Shown: positions 9,116 to 19,269, counted from the first letter of the stretch. The stretch: 62,310 nt of DNA from Uliginosibacterium gangwonense (GCA_005239635.1 SBBQ01000014.1:1-62310); one strand, 5' to 3'. Notes: generated by a model from the sequence alone, not told the origin. Numbers and translations: made by a program.

Positions 9116-9862
9116 TTAAACTGGGTTGTCGATGTCGACAAACTCACAATTCACGCCAAAGGTTTCTTGCAGGTGAGCGCCGAGCGCCTGCACGCCATAT
9201 CGCTCCGTTGCATGGTGGCCAGCGGCGATATACGCCACGCCAGATTCACGCGCCAGATGCACCGTTTGCTCTGAGATCTCGCCCGAGATAAAAACTTCTG
9301 CTCCCGCCACAATCGCTTGCTCCATGTAGCCCTGCGCCGCACCGGTGCACCACGCCACTTGGCTCACATGTCGTTGCGCATCACCGATCAACATTGGAGC
9401 TCGCCCCAATGTTTTGCCAATTTGCTCCAGCATTTCTTGCAATGTTTGCGGGTTATTCAGCGTCGCCATAGCACCGAGCAGATTGTCGCCAAATTGCCGC
9501 GTTGCTTGCCAACCAAACAATCGACCAAGAGTGGCATTGTTGCCCAGTAGCGGGTGCGCATCTAATGGCAAATGATAGGCAAACAAATTAATGTCGTGTT
9601 TTAACAGGCTCGCCATACGTTGCTTACGCAGCCCCACGACTCGGCCATCCTCGCCGCGCCAAAACCAACCGTGATGCACAAGTAGCGCATCTGCACCGCG
9701 CGCAATTGCCACGTCAATTAAAGCTTGGCTCGCCGTTACGCCACACACAATTTTTTGTATTTCGCCCCGCCCTTCCACCTGCAAGCCGTTTGGGCAATAA
9801 TCCTTAAATCGCGCCACGTCGAGCGTGTTGTCGAGATAGTTTTGCAGAATCGTGCGCTGCAT
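9116..9862 (-). CDS. Nif3-like dinuclear metal-centre protein (YbgI family)
   Basis: A 248-aa NIF3/YbgI-family protein; members form hexameric toroids with two metals per subunit and their substrate is still unsettled. LLVHHGWFW (metal His pair, about 62-70), the Asp/His in [10 protein letters not shown] (about 95-104) and the C-terminal GHHATERYG metal site are visible. The ATG at 9862 is chosen because AAAGG sits upstream; a GTG at 9898 in frame would add 12 residues with a poorer site. It converges with the FimV-like gene and diverges from the HtrA protease, an arrangement also found in other Burkholderiales. Confidence 0.9.
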   Translation of the reverse strand: MQRTILQNYLDNTLDVARFKDYCPNGLQVEGRGEIQKIVCGVTASQALIDVAIARGADALLVHHGWFWRGEDGRVVGLRKQRMASLLKHDINLFAYHLPLDAHPLLGNNATLGRLFGWQATRQFGDNLLGAMATLNNPQTLQEMLEQIGKTLGRAPMLIGDAQRHVSQVAWCTGAAQGYMEQAIVAGAEVFISGEISEQTVHLARESGVAYIAAGHHATERYGVQALGAHLQETFGVNCEFVDIDNPV

Positions 9863-10043
9863 ATCAGTACCTTTTCGATAAACCAAGCGCCTTCGCACAA
9901 TTTAAGTGTGCCGGCTTGCTACGTATAAGCGTGATTACAACATTTGCAGCCTAGTATTGGCAAAATTACCCGCGAGTGTTGGCACAAACAAACTGGGTTA
10001 GTACGCTGCGTTAAGTACAGCGAATCAAACAAGGGTAAGTAAG

Positions 10044-11237
10044 ATGCGTCGATTGTGGTTGGTCTTTGCACAAGCTGTCACCGTGAGCCTCGCGGTGCTG
10101 TTTGTCGTCCTCACACTCAAACCTGAATGGTTGAATCGTAGTGCGCTTACGCCAGTGGCTGTGCAGCCGGCGGTCACCACGGTGACAGCCCCCCCCATAT
10201 CAGTGGCAAACAAAGGCGCTGCCTCATATGCCGACGCAGCACAACACGCACTCCCCTCCGTAGTACAAATTTTTACCAGCAAGGAAACCCGCGTACAGCG
10301 TAACCCGCTGCTTAACGACCCGGTGTTTCGCCATTTTTTTGGCGATCAGCTTGATGGTGAGCAATCAGGTCGCACGCAACGACAACTTGGCCTAGGTTCA
10401 GGCGTCATCGTCAGCGAGGAAGGCTATATTCTCACTAACAATCACGTTATCGAGGCCGCAGACGAAATTGAGATTGCGACCAACGATGGCAAAAAATACT
10501 TGGCCACGGTCATCGGCACCGACCCCGAGTCGGATTTGGCCGTTTTACGCGCTCAAGGCAAACAGAAACTCCCAGTCATGACGTTTGCGCGTGAAGACAG
10601 CGTGCGTGTAGGTGACGTTGTATTGGCCATTGGCAATCCATTTGGCGTGGGCCAAACCGTGACCATGGGAATTGTGTCCGCCACTGGCCGCAACCATCTT
10701 GGCATCAATACGTTTGAGAATTTCATTCAAACCGATGCCGCCATTAATCCAGGTAACTCCGGCGGCGCATTGGTCGATGTGAACGGCAACCTCGTGGGCA
10801 TTAATACCGCCATCTACTCCCGCACGCCGGGTGGCGCCAGTTTGGGAATTGGCTACGCCATTCCAACCTCCATCGCGCGCAACATCATGGAGCAGATTAT
10901 CAAAACCGGCTCAGTCACTCGCGGCTGGATTGGCGTTGAGGTGCAAGAGATGACGCCTGAACAAGCTGAAACTTTTGGCTTGAACGAAACACAGGGTGCG
11001 CTCATTGCAGGCGTCATTCGCCACAGCCCCGCTGAAGCCGCAGGCATCAAACCGGGTGACATTCTGCTGAGCATTAACAACAAACCACAACAAGATGCCA
11101 CGGCGATGCGCGAAACCATTGCCGGACTACAGCCGGGCCAGCATGTTCAAATGCGCGTGCAACGTCAGCGCAAGCAACTCGACCTTGAACTTGAGGTCGG
11201 CAAGCGGCCTCCGCTCAAAATGAATCAACGCAAATAA
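10044..11237 (+). CDS. Membrane-anchored HtrA-family serine protease (S1C, DegS/DegQ type)
   Basis: A 397-aa periplasmic protease with an uncleaved N-terminal anchor (about 6-26). The trypsin-like domain holds the triad: His in LTNNHVIEA (about 136), Asp in ESDLAVL (about 166) and Ser in NPGNSGGALVD (about 243). A single PDZ domain follows (about 285-385, RGWIGVEVQEM through PGDILLSINNKPQ). One PDZ plus an anchor resembles DegS/AlgW, which cleave anti-sigma factors, but general quality control cannot be excluded. An AAGGG-type site precedes the ATG. Position next to tatABC and Nif3 is typical of Burkholderiales. Its upstream gap carries a copy of the dispersed 9-mer at 9956. Confidence 0.93.
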   Translation: MRRLWLVFAQAVTVSLAVLFVVLTLKPEWLNRSALTPVAVQPAVTTVTAPPISVANKGAASYADAAQHALPSVVQIFTSKETRVQRNPLLNDPVFRHFFGDQLDGEQSGRTQRQLGLGSGVIVSEEGYILTNNHVIEAADEIEIATNDGKKYLATVIGTDPESDLAVLRAQGKQKLPVMTFAREDSVRVGDVVLAIGNPFGVGQTVTMGIVSATGRNHLGINTFENFIQTDAAINPGNSGGALVDVNGNLVGINTAIYSRTPGGASLGIGYAIPTSIARNIMEQIIKTGSVTRGWIGVEVQEMTPEQAETFGLNETQGALIAGVIRHSPAEAAGIKPGDILLSINNKPQQDATAMRETIAGLQPGQHVQMRVQRQRKQLDLELEVGKRPPLKMNQRK

Positions 11238-11277
11238 CAAAACACGCACTCCACTATCGATTCTTTAGGCGTCAGCT

Positions 11278-11883
11278 ATGGATATTCAAACACTCGCAAT
11301 GGCAACGGGGCTGGCTTGGGGCAGCGGGTTGCGAGTGTATGCCGTTTTATTTCTTACCGGGCTGCTGGGGTATACCGACATTGTGCATTTACCCGCCGCG
11401 CTGCAGATTCTCAGCAATCCGTGGGTCATGACAGCGTCCGGCTTTATGTTTGTGGTGGAGTTTTTTGCCGACAAAGTTCCCGCACTCGACTCAGTGTGGG
11501 ATGGCATTCACACCTTCATCCGCATCCCTGCCGGGGCGGTGCTCGCCGGCGCCACCTTTGCCAATCAAGACCCTGTGATCACCACCATCGCCGCTATTTT
11601 GGGCGGCATGCTGGCGGCGGGCACGCACTTTGGCAAAGCCGGCACACGCGCCATGATCAACACCTCACCGGAACCTGCATCAAACATCATGGCTTCATTA
11701 GCGGGCGACGCCGTGTCTGGCATTGGTCTCATTGCAGCGTTTAAATTTCCGGTGTTGTTTTTGTGCGCAATGGCGGTTTTTGTTGGCGTATTGCTATGGC
11801 TTCTACCCAAATTATTTCGCACGGCACGCCGGGTAATTCGCGCCCGACGCAAGCCGACGACGCCACTAGCAGAGAGTGACTAA
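11278..11883 (+). CDS. DUF4126 family membrane protein
   Basis: A 201-aa hydrophobic protein of the DUF4126 family, function unknown. It opens MDIQTLAMATGLAWGSGLRVY and has about four to five membrane helices, with SGFMFVVEFFADKVPALDSVWDGIHTF-like sequence in the middle (about 60-85), the conserved signature of the family, and a basic C-terminal tail (RRVIRARRKP). It follows the HtrA protease by 40 bases on the same strand and ends at a strong bidirectional terminator, so the two may be co-transcribed. Confidence 0.8.
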   Translation: MDIQTLAMATGLAWGSGLRVYAVLFLTGLLGYTDIVHLPAALQILSNPWVMTASGFMFVVEFFADKVPALDSVWDGIHTFIRIPAGAVLAGATFANQDPVITTIAAILGGMLAAGTHFGKAGTRAMINTSPEPASNIMASLAGDAVSGIGLIAAFKFPVLFLCAMAVFVGVLLWLLPKLFRTARRVIRARRKPTTPLAESD

Positions 11884-11934
11884 GCGCCACACCTAGATCG
11901 GCATGCCAGCCAATCTACAATTTCACCGCACAAC

Positions 11935-11962
11935 AAAAAAGGGCGCCTTCTGCGCCCTTTTT
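11935..11962. terminator. Bidirectional intrinsic terminator
   Basis: GGGCGC (11941-11946) pairs with GCGCCC (11952-11957) around CTTCT, with six A before and five T after. It serves the DUF4126 gene on the plus strand and tatC on the minus strand. Confidence 0.9.
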
Positions 11963-12011
11963 ATTACCGCTCAAAACATATTGGTGACGATATCGTCAAT
12001 GTAACGCCTAT

Positions 12012-12836
12012 TTAGCGCCAAGTACGTGGCGCATTATCTTCCGCTTCTTGTTCTGCTTTCTCGGCTGCTTCTTCTGCTAACTCTTCTGGTGTCTTTTTCT
12101 TCTCAACCAGCGGCGCTAGCAAAATACCAATCTCGTAGAGCAAGCACATGGGCAAAGCCAACATGATTTGCGATGTCACATCAGGCGGCGTTACCACAGC
12201 CGCAATGATAAAAGCACACACAATCACATACGAACGAATTTCTTTAAGCTTGGCCACAGTCACGAAGCCCAGCTTAACCATAATAATCACCACAATTGGC
12301 ACTTCAAAGGTAATGCCAAATGCAAGAAACATCGTGGTCACGAAGGCCAGATACTGTTCAACATCAGGGGCCGGCGTAATGCTGGTCGGCGAAATGCCTG
12401 CGATAAATTTAAAAACGGTACCAAAAACGAAGTAATAGCAGAATGCCATTCCGATCAAGAAAAGCAGGTAGCTTCCTACGACCAACGGAACAGCTAAGCG
12501 CTTCTCGTGCTGATATAACCCCGGCGCAATAAAAGCCCAAATTTGGTAAAGCACCAGCGGTAAAGCAATCAAAAAAGCGGCGAGAGCAGTAACCTTGAGC
12601 GGTACCAAGAAGGGTGCCACTACACCCGTCGCGATCATTTTGGTGCCTTGCGGTAAAGCACTCATCATAGGCTGGGCCAAAAGGTCATAAATGACATTCT
12701 GCCCCGGGTACACCATGAGTGCGATCAGCACCAACAACACTGCGCCGGTCGCGTGCATAAGACGCTTACGCAGTTCAATCAAATGGGTAAACAGGTTTTC
12801 CTGCGGCAGATCACTCTGCTGGGGTGCGTCACTCAT
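12012..12836 (-). CDS. tatC: Sec-independent translocase subunit TatC
   Basis: The 274-aa polytopic TatC binds twin-arginine signal peptides with TatB and nucleates the pore that exports folded proteins. Six helices are visible, with the N-terminal THLIELRKRL signature (about 17-26), the FIAPGLYQHEKR loop (about 107-118) and SPTSITPAPDVEQYLAFVT-like periplasmic sequence (about 150-170). The acidic, Ala/Glu-rich tail after residue 240 is an extension of the usual core. Its start overlaps the tatB stop by eight bases (ATGAGTGA), so translation is coupled. Confidence 0.97.
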   Translation of the reverse strand: MSDAPQQSDLPQENLFTHLIELRKRLMHATGAVLLVLIALMVYPGQNVIYDLLAQPMMSALPQGTKMIATGVVAPFLVPLKVTALAAFLIALPLVLYQIWAFIAPGLYQHEKRLAVPLVVGSYLLFLIGMAFCYYFVFGTVFKFIAGISPTSITPAPDVEQYLAFVTTMFLAFGITFEVPIVVIIMVKLGFVTVAKLKEIRSYVIVCAFIIAAVVTPPDVTSQIMLALPMCLLYEIGILLAPLVEKKKTPEELAEEAAEKAEQEAEDNAPRTWR

Positions 12837-13182
12837 CTTTCTTGGCTCGCAGAGCAGGGATCACATAATCAGATGCGGTTGGCACCTTGGAAGGATCGCG
12901 ATCTTCCAACGCACGATTGATATCATTCTCAATCGAAGCACCAGAGGCACGAATCGAGTTTTGCACATCGCGTGCTTGACTCTCGACTGAATCTTTGGCC
13001 TTCCGGAGTTCGTCCAAATCCACTTCCCGCTTAATGTCTTCTTTCACATCATTGACATAGCGTTGAAAACGCCCCATCAAGGCGCCGATCGTACGGGCCA
13101 CGCGCGGCAATTTCTCGGGGCCGAGAACGACCATGGCCACGATGCCGATGATCATGAGTTCTGAAAAACCGACATCAAACAT
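12829..13182 (-). CDS. tatB: Sec-independent translocase subunit TatB
   Basis: A 117-aa TatB: one N-terminal helix (MFDVGFSELMIIGIVAMVVLGPEKLPRVARTIG, shown here only in outline: the GFSEL start, then the VVLGPEKLP hinge), an amphipathic helix and a charged coil. It forms the twin-arginine receptor with TatC. I start at MFDVGF because GGAG lies 11 bases upstream; the GTG four codons earlier would put that site almost on the start. It overlaps tatC and follows tatA. Confidence 0.95.
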   Translation of the reverse strand: MFDVGFSELMIIGIVAMVVLGPEKLPRVARTIGALMGRFQRYVNDVKEDIKREVDLDELRKAKDSVESQARDVQNSIRASGASIENDINRALEDRDPSKVPTASDYVIPALRAKKDE

Positions 13183-13319
13183 GACGAAAACCACTCCATG
13201 CGAGCACGTCTACCCTCAATGGGCATGCATGTGCGGACTCAATGAAGGAAGACGAAATGGCGCTGACATCACCACACCAACGTCAACGGAAGCAAAAGTG
13301 GGTCGCCCCACCCGGACCA

Positions 13320-13526
13320 TTAAACGCGCGTTTTGTCTTCTTGCTTAACGTCGATGGTTTGGCCAACTTGCTCGGGCGCTGAAGACGTACCGTCTTTCAT
13401 GCCATCCTTGAAGCCTTTTACGGCGCCGCCGAGATCCGTACCGATATTGCGCAGTTTCTTTGTGCCGAATACCAGCACCACGATCAGCAACACAATCAGC
13501 CAATGCCAAATGCTGAAGGAACCCAT
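13320..13526 (-). CDS. tatA: Sec-independent translocase subunit TatA
   Basis: This 68-aa TatA forms the protein-conducting oligomer of the Tat system. It shows the short N-terminal helix [20 protein letters not shown], the [10 protein letters not shown] hinge (about 21-30) with the family's FG motif, and an amphipathic helix ([13 protein letters not shown]). A charged tail follows. It is the first of tatABC, 137 bases before tatB, and sits downstream of the HIT-protein gene. Confidence 0.96.
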   Translation of the reverse strand: MGSFSIWHWLIVLLIVVLVFGTKKLRNIGTDLGGAVKGFKDGMKDGTSSAPEQVGQTIDVKQEDKTRV

Positions 13527-13574
13527 GTCTGTCTCCTGATAATCTCTGTTTGAACTGCGAGCAGGTTAGCCTGC

Positions 13575-13955
13575 TCAGGATTTACGCAACATTGGCGGCA
13601 AAGGCTGTGGCCCGCCAATGATGTGGATATGCAGATGATACACCTCTTGCAGGCCAACTTTGCCGGTATTGATGATGGTTCTGAAACCATCTGCGCAACC
13701 TTGCTCACGTGCCAGCTGCCCTGCCATGGCCAGCATTTTGCCCAATACAGCTTGATGACGCATATCGGCCTCAGCCAGCGATGCGATATGCGCACGCGGA
13801 ATGAGCAAAAAATGAACGGGTGCGACTGGATTAATGTCATGAAAGGCAACAAAGTCGTCATCTTCATACACTTTTCGCGCAGGAATTTCGCCTCGCGAAA
13901 TACGGCAGAAGATGCAGTCTTTTTCACTATGCGGTGTAAGCGGCGCGTTGTTCAT
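13575..13955 (-). CDS. HIT-family nucleotide hydrolase (HinT-like)
   Basis: A 126-aa histidine-triad protein, expected to hydrolyse nucleoside phosphoramidates or aminoacyl-adenylates. It opens with the DCIFCRISRGEIPA zinc/substrate segment (about 13-26) and ends with the HLHIHIIGG triad motif (about 107-115). Length and both motifs match HinT. Its position between hisE and tatA is the usual Burkholderiales order. Confidence 0.94.
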   Translation of the reverse strand: MNNAPLTPHSEKDCIFCRISRGEIPARKVYEDDDFVAFHDINPVAPVHFLLIPRAHIASLAEADMRHQAVLGKMLAMAGQLAREQGCADGFRTIINTGKVGLQEVYHLHIHIIGGPQPLPPMLRKS

Positions 13956-14003
13956 GTTTAATCCAATGTCTCTCTGGCTGCACTTGGAACGGGTGCCGTA
14001 TTC

Positions 14004-14333
14004 TTAACCTTGGCGCGAGCGCTTTTCTTCAATGCCGCTTACACCTTCGCGGCGCAACAGCTCATCAAGCACGGCATCAATATCGGTGCCTTGATGCGCG
14101 AGCAGCACCATGCTGTGAAACAACAAATCAGCAACTTCGCGCACTAAATGGTCAGCATCACCATCTTTAGCAGCCATGATGGTTTCTGCCGCTTCTTCAG
14201 CCACTTTTTTACAAATCGCGTCGGTACCTTTGGCATACAGCTTGGCAACATAGGAGCTGTCTGCGTCTGCTCCACGACGACTTTGTAGCGTCTGCATCAA
14301 ACGCTGCAAGACCACTTCACGTTCGGTGCTCAT
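14004..14333 (-). CDS. hisE: Phosphoribosyl-ATP pyrophosphatase
   Basis: A 109-aa monofunctional HisE, which removes pyrophosphate from phosphoribosyl-ATP in the second step of histidine synthesis. The MazG-like helical fold is seen with [23 protein letters not shown] (about 26-48, given in part) and the metal-binding [14 protein letters not shown] and [13 protein letters not shown] segments. Its start overlaps the hisI stop by four bases. Confidence 0.96.
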   Translation of the reverse strand: MSTEREVVLQRLMQTLQSRRGADADSSYVAKLYAKGTDAICKKVAEEAAETIMAAKDGDADHLVREVADLLFHSMVLLAHQGTDIDAVLDELLRREGVSGIEEKRSRQG

Positions 14334-14731
14334 TTATAAATCTCCTGCGGATCTTTGATCACGGGGTCGACCGCCACCCATTCACCCGCAGTCTGTAATT
14401 GATTAAAGAAGCAACTATGGCGGCCTGTGTGACAAGCGATTCCACCGTGCTGCTCAACTTTTAGCAACACCACATCCGTGTCGCAATCTGTACGGATTTC
14501 GAGCACTTTTTGCACGTGTCCTGACTCTTCGCCTTTGTGCCACAACTTGTTGCGTGAGCGCGACCAGAAAACAGCTTCGTGCAGTTCGGCCGTTTTTGCC
14601 AATGCCTCGCGATTCATCCAAGCGAACATCAACACTTGGCCTGTAGCCGCTTCTTGCACAATAGCAGGCACGAGGCCTTGCTCGTCCCAACGAATGGCGT
14701 CGAGCCAATTTGTGCTGACGTCGGCGCTCAC
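14330..14731 (-). CDS. hisI: Phosphoribosyl-AMP cyclohydrolase
   Basis: A 133-aa HisI that opens the purine ring of phosphoribosyl-AMP, the third step of the pathway. The motifs [10 protein letters not shown] (about 35-44), [17 protein letters not shown] (about 56-72) and the metal-binding [27 protein letters not shown] region (about 83-109, given in outline) with its three Cys are complete. Separate hisI and hisE genes are normal here. It overlaps hisF and hisE by four bases on each side. Confidence 0.97.
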   Translation of the reverse strand: MSADVSTNWLDAIRWDEQGLVPAIVQEAATGQVLMFAWMNREALAKTAELHEAVFWSRSRNKLWHKGEESGHVQKVLEIRTDCDTDVVLLKVEQHGGIACHTGRHSCFFNQLQTAGEWVAVDPVIKDPQEIYK

Positions 14732-15486
14732 AGGCGTACCTCAATGCCGCGTGAGCGCATGAATTCTTTGGCTTCACGCACGGTGTGTTGGCCATAATGA
14801 AAAATACTGGCGGCTAAGACCGCATCTGCACGACCGCGTGACACGCCATCAGCCAAATGTTCCAGCGTACCTACACCACCACTGGCGATGACCGGAATAT
14901 TGACGGCATCCGACACTAAACGTGTCAGCTCAAGATCAAACCCTGCGCGCGTTCCATCGCGGTCCATGCTGGTGAGCAAAATTTCGCCGGCACCGAGTGC
15001 TTGAACCTGCTTGGCCCATGCCACGGCTTCCATGCCAGTGTTGTTACGGCCACCATGTGTAAACACTTCCCAACGACCCGGAGATGTTTGCTTGGCATCA
15101 ATCGCCACCACGATGCACTGCGAACCGACTTTGGCACTAGCGTCGGCGACGAGATCGGGGTTGTTCACAGCCGCGGTGTTCATACTGACTTTGTCTGCAC
15201 CCGCATTTAAGAGGCGACGCACGTCATCCACCACACGAACGCCACCACCCACGGTGAGCGGAATAAACACTTGCTCAGCGACCTGTTCTACAACATGCAA
15301 AATGATGTCGCGTGCGTCTGAACTGGCGGTGATATCGAGGAAGGTGAGTTCGTCCGCACCTTGCTCGTCGTAGCGGCGTGCGATTTCAACCGGATCACCG
15401 GCATCGCGCAACTCGACAAAGTTCACGCCTTTAACAACACGACCGGCGTTAACGTCCAGACAGGGAATAATGCGTTTGGCCAACAT
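14728..15486 (-). CDS. hisF: Imidazole glycerol phosphate synthase, cyclase subunit
   Basis: A 252-aa (beta/alpha)8 barrel that with HisH makes imidazole glycerol phosphate and AICAR from PRFAR. It starts [20 protein letters not shown] with catalytic Asp11, has [16 protein letters not shown] (about 78) and the second catalytic Asp in [15 protein letters not shown] (about 126-140), and the phosphate loop VIASGGVG (about 175). It is the paralogue of HisA upstream. A 47-base gap separates it from hisA, and its end overlaps hisI. Confidence 0.98.
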   Translation of the reverse strand: MLAKRIIPCLDVNAGRVVKGVNFVELRDAGDPVEIARRYDEQGADELTFLDITASSDARDIILHVVEQVAEQVFIPLTVGGGVRVVDDVRRLLNAGADKVSMNTAAVNNPDLVADASAKVGSQCIVVAIDAKQTSPGRWEVFTHGGRNNTGMEAVAWAKQVQALGAGEILLTSMDRDGTRAGFDLELTRLVSDAVNIPVIASGGVGTLEHLADGVSRGRADAVLAASIFHYGQHTVREAKEFMRSRGIEVRL

Positions 15487-15533
15487 GCTAATTACTCGGA
15501 CAGGCTTGAGAGGTGAGAATTGCCAATTCCGAA

Positions 15534-16277
15534 TCAGCCCTGAGCGAGCTTATCTGCTTCGGCTTGTGCAAGTTTGAAGTCAAGCTTGCCTTCGTAAATG
15601 GCGCGACCGGTAATCGCGCCGGTAACGCCCTCGCCTTCCACTGCACAGAGCGCGCGCACATCGTCAATGCTTGCCAAACCACCACTCGCAATGACGGGAA
15701 TGCGCAGTGCTTGCGCCAACTTAACCGTGGCTTCGATATTCACGCCACTCAACATGCCATCACGGCCAATGTCGGTGTAGATCACGCCTTCAACGCCGTA
15801 ATCTTCAAACTTGCGCGCCAGATCAATGACGTCATGGCCGGTCATTTTTGACCAACCATCAACGGCGACTTTTCCATCTTTCGCATCCAAGCCCACAATA
15901 ATATGGCCTGCAAATGCGCTGCATGCATCGTGTAAAAAGCCCGGGTTTTTAACAGCGGCGGTGCCAATAATGACGTAGCTGATGCCATCGTCTAAATAGC
16001 GTTCAATGGTATCGAGATCACGCACACCGCCGCCGAGCTGAATCGGAATTTCATCGCCGACTTCTGCCACGATGGCTTTAATCGCGCTTTCATTCTTGGG
16101 TTTGCCTGCAATGGCGCCATTCAGGTCCACCAAATGCAACCTACGCCCGCCTTGTTCAACCCAATGGCGCGCCATAGCAGCAGGATCTTCGGAAAATACG
16201 GTGGCATCGTTCATGTCGCCTTGTTTGAGGCGCACACAATGTCCGTCCTTGAGGTCAATCGCGGGAATGAGCAGCAT
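15534..16277 (-). CDS. hisA: ProFAR isomerase
   Basis: This 247-aa HisA isomerises the aminoaldose ProFAR to the ketose PRFAR. It starts [20 protein letters not shown] with catalytic Asp8, and carries [13 protein letters not shown] (about 80), the second Asp in [15 protein letters not shown] (about 126-140) and VIASGGLAS (about 176). The fold is the half-barrel duplicate shared with HisF. It lies 266 bases downstream of hisH, a wider gap than elsewhere in the cluster, so a separate promoter there is possible. Confidence 0.98.
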   Translation of the reverse strand: MLLIPAIDLKDGHCVRLKQGDMNDATVFSEDPAAMARHWVEQGGRRLHLVDLNGAIAGKPKNESAIKAIVAEVGDEIPIQLGGGVRDLDTIERYLDDGISYVIIGTAAVKNPGFLHDACSAFAGHIIVGLDAKDGKVAVDGWSKMTGHDVIDLARKFEDYGVEGVIYTDIGRDGMLSGVNIEATVKLAQALRIPVIASGGLASIDDVRALCAVEGEGVTGAITGRAIYEGKLDFKLAQAEADKLAQG

Positions 16278-16543
16278 GGTACGACGGTCTGAATGAAAGA
16301 TAAAAACGTTGTTAGCGTTGGTTTGGTTGATTAAGGATGAGACTAGATTTAATCGTTGGTTGGAACGTTGATTGCCAATGAAGTTTCAGCGTCATAAACA
16401 TTCGTGCATACAACATTAGCTAAAGCAACCTGCCACTGATGGAAAAGGCGGCTCATCTTTAAACGCCCCAAAAACAAACCGCACAAACTCCATCATAAGT
16501 GTGTCCGCGCCGATTGCAAGTACGCAGATGGACAGTTAGCCGA

Positions 16544-17182
16544 TCACGGGTTCCAACTTACAAAGTTTGCCAATAGCGCCAGGCCTGCTTGTGCGCTTTT
16601 TTCTGGGTGAAACTGGGTCGCTACGATGTTATCGCGGGCCACTGCGCTGGTAAAGGGAAAGCCGTACTGGGTATGCCCCAAAATCAAGTCAGGCTCGCCC
16701 GCTTCCACGTAGTAGCTATGCACAAAATAAAAGCGCGCGCCCTCTGCAATGCCTTGCCAAATGGGGTGTGAATGCGCCTGATGCACTTCATTCCAACCCA
16801 TATGCGGCACTTTGAGATGCAATCCTTCAGAAGTTCGCATGCGTTCAGCAGGAAAGCGCACCACTTGGCCTTTGAACACCCCCAAGCCCGGCACATTACC
16901 TTCTTCGCTGTGCTCAAACAGCATTTGCAGGCCAATACAAATGCCCAAAAATGGCTTTTCAGCAGCGGCTTTCAACACGGCGGGACGCAAGCCACGCGCA
17001 TCCAGCTCACGCGTACAGTCGGGCATGGCGCCCTGCCCCGGAAACACCACACGGGAGGCAGCCTGCACTTGCGCCGGATCAGACGTCACGACCACGCGTG
17101 CATCGGGCGCAACATGCTCAATTGCCTTAGCAACTGAACGCAAATTGCCCATGCCGTAGTCAATGATGGCGATGGTATTCAT
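16544..17182 (-). CDS. hisH: Imidazole glycerol phosphate synthase, glutaminase subunit
   Basis: The 212-aa HisH releases ammonia from glutamine and passes it into HisF. The class I amidotransferase triad is present: the nucleophile Cys in FLGICIGLQMLFEHSEEG (about 82), and the His and Glu in QFHPEKSAQAG (about 192-194). MAIIDYGMGNLRSV-like sequence opens the protein. It is encoded between hisB and hisA, in the usual order. Confidence 0.97.
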   Translation of the reverse strand: MNTIAIIDYGMGNLRSVAKAIEHVAPDARVVVTSDPAQVQAASRVVFPGQGAMPDCTRELDARGLRPAVLKAAAEKPFLGICIGLQMLFEHSEEGNVPGLGVFKGQVVRFPAERMRTSEGLHLKVPHMGWNEVHQAHSHPIWQGIAEGARFYFVHSYYVEAGEPDLILGHTQYGFPFTSAVARDNIVATQFHPEKSAQAGLALLANFVSWNP

Positions 17183-17297
17183 GAATCAAATCTATAACGA
17201 GCAACGAAACCGGTATTTCAGATTGGCAATGGGCGCGACCGAAGCCTGACACACAAGCAACGGCACGACGCCCATGCAGCTTTACAGTGCGCCTGCT

Positions 17298-17888
17298 TTA
17301 CAGTGCACCTTTAGTGGACGGAATACCCACCGCACGCGGGTCGAGCTCACTAGCCATGCGCAATGCGCGGGCAAACGCCTTAAAAACGCTCTCGCTTTGG
17401 TGGTGTGCATTCACACCGCGCAGGTTATCGATATGCACGGAAACCTGCGCGTGATTCACAAAGCCTTGGAAGAATTCGCGCACCAAATCAACATCAAACT
17501 CGCCGATGTTAGAACGTGTAAATTCAACATGAAACCCAAGGCCGGGACGGCCAGAAATGTCGATCACCACGCGCGATAGCGCTTCGTCCAACGGCACATA
17601 GGCATGGCCATAACGACGAATACCTTTTTTATCACCCAGCGCTTTGGTAAAAGCCTGGCCAAGCGTAATACCGACGTCTTCCACCGTGTGGTGCGCGTCA
17701 ATATGCAGATCACCTTTGGCCTCAATATCCAGATCCATCATGCCGTGGCGGGCAATTTGATCGATCATATGATCTAGGAAAGGCACCCCAGTGGCGAGTT
17801 TGGAACGGCCAGACCCATCTAAATTGATGGCGGCACGCACTTGGGTTTCTAGCGTATTACGCGTGACTTCAGCTTGGCGCATGTTCAT
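17298..17888 (-). CDS. hisB: Imidazoleglycerol-phosphate dehydratase
   Basis: A 196-aa monofunctional dehydratase, without the N-terminal phosphatase half of the enterobacterial HisB, so histidinol-phosphate phosphatase must be encoded elsewhere. The two metal-binding segments [11 protein letters not shown] (about 65-75) and [17 protein letters not shown] (about 163-179), plus [11 protein letters not shown] (about 35), are intact. The last codons and stop lie in a 16-bp tandem duplication (17279-17310). It is the first minus-strand his gene after the inverted hisC, so it needs its own promoter in 17889-18095. Confidence 0.97.
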   Translation of the reverse strand: MNMRQAEVTRNTLETQVRAAINLDGSGRSKLATGVPFLDHMIDQIARHGMMDLDIEAKGDLHIDAHHTVEDVGITLGQAFTKALGDKKGIRRYGHAYVPLDEALSRVVIDISGRPGLGFHVEFTRSNIGEFDVDLVREFFQGFVNHAQVSVHIDNLRGVNAHHQSESVFKAFARALRMASELDPRAVGIPSTKGAL

Positions 17889-18095
17889 GATGAATTCTCA
17901 ATTGGGTACAACACAGCACAACCGGAGTGAGTGCAGCAACAAAAACCGATCAGATTTGATACAGCCCGTGCACTGCAACTACTTTCTCCGCAGGCGGAAT
18001 GATAGCATTACACCGACTTTGCCGGCTTTTTGTCCGGCTAACCCGCCCCCCGTGCTAACTAAGCGACCGGGGCAACGCTGACCGACTGATACACC

Positions 18096-19163
18096 ATGAG
18101 CCAATACTGGAGCGCCGTTGTACACGGCCTAACCCCCTACGTACCAGGTGAGCAACCCCGACTGCCTAACCTGATCAAACTCAACACCAATGAAAACCCC
18201 TACGGGCCCAGCCCAAAGGTGTTGGAGGCCTTGCGTGAGCAAGTTGCGGATAGTTTAAAGCTCTACCCAGACCCCACCTCAGCCGCACTGCGCCAAGCTA
18301 TTGCTCAGGCTTGCGGCGTGACGGTAGCGCAAGTTTTTGTAGGCAATGGCTCAGACGAAGTACTGGCGCATACCTTTCAAGCACTACTCAATCATGAAGG
18401 CCCCCTGCTTTACCCAGATATCACGTACAGCTTCTACCCTGTGTATTGCGGGCTGTACGGGGTGACAGGACGCGAAGTGCCGCTCGACGAACAGTTTCGG
18501 ATTCGTATCGACGACTATATTCAGGCCACCGACGCAGGCGCAGTGATTTTCCCCAACCCTAATGCGCCGACCGGCATTCCGCTGCCACTGAGCGAAATTG
18601 AACGTCTGCTCAAAGCACGCCCCGATATGCCTGTGGTGGTGGACGAAGCGTACGTTGATTTCGGCGCAGAGTCTGCCATCAAGCTCGTGCCCCACTACCC
18701 CAACTTGTTAGTGGTGCACACGCTGTCAAAAAGTCGCTCGCTCGCCGGGCTACGTGCCGGCTACGCAATTGGCAATGTGGCACTGATCGAAGCGCTCAAC
18801 CGCGTTAAGGACAGTTTTAACTCCTACCCGCTCGATCGCTTTGCGCAAGCAGGCGCCGCCGCAGCGATGGCCGATACGGCGTATTTTGAGCACACTCGCC
18901 AAGCCGTCATTCGCACACGCGAACACTTGGTTGCGGGCCTCAATGCCATGGGTTTTGAAGTGCTACCGTCTGCGGCCAACTTTGTGTTTGCACGTCATAC
19001 ACAACGCGACGGCGCAGACCTTACCGCGGCACTACGCGCACGCAGCATCATTGTGCGCCACTTCAAAAACCCGGCACGCATTGCCCCGTTTATGCGAATC
19101 ACAATTGGTACGGACGAACAATGCCAAGCGTTGTTGGATGCGCTGAAAGAAATTCTCGCTTAG
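18096..19163 (+). CDS. hisC: Histidinol-phosphate aminotransferase
   Basis: A 355-aa PLP-dependent class I/II aminotransferase acting on imidazole acetol phosphate. [13 protein letters not shown] (about 28-40), VGNGSDEVL (about 86), FPNPNAPTG (about 152), DEAYVDFG (about 186-193) and the Schiff-base Lys in [16 protein letters not shown] (about 210-225) are all in place. It is the only his gene on the plus strand although it sits in its usual place between hisD and hisB, so the gene appears to have been flipped in situ. A strong hairpin follows the stop. Confidence 0.97.
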   Translation: MSQYWSAVVHGLTPYVPGEQPRLPNLIKLNTNENPYGPSPKVLEALREQVADSLKLYPDPTSAALRQAIAQACGVTVAQVFVGNGSDEVLAHTFQALLNHEGPLLYPDITYSFYPVYCGLYGVTGREVPLDEQFRIRIDDYIQATDAGAVIFPNPNAPTGIPLPLSEIERLLKARPDMPVVVDEAYVDFGAESAIKLVPHYPNLLVVHTLSKSRSLAGLRAGYAIGNVALIEALNRVKDSFNSYPLDRFAQAGAAAAMADTAYFEHTRQAVIRTREHLVAGLNAMGFEVLPSAANFVFARHTQRDGADLTAALRARSIIVRHFKNPARIAPFMRITIGTDEQCQALLDALKEILA

Positions 19164-19202
19164 ACAGCTTTGCCTGATTGGAAAATGCATAGACTCAAAG
19201 CA

Positions 19203-19240
19203 CAAAGGGCATGATGCAAACGCATCATGCCCTTTGTTTT
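19203..19240. terminator. Intrinsic terminator between convergent hisC and hisD
   Basis: A perfect 15-bp stem, CAAAGGGCATGATGC (19203-19217) with its complement at 19222-19236 around an AAAC loop, is followed by TTTT on the plus strand. It ends hisC and probably also stops hisD transcripts coming the other way, which would split the his genes into separate units. Confidence 0.85.
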
Positions 19241-19269
19241 GGAACCGCTTAATCAACTAACTCGTTAGC

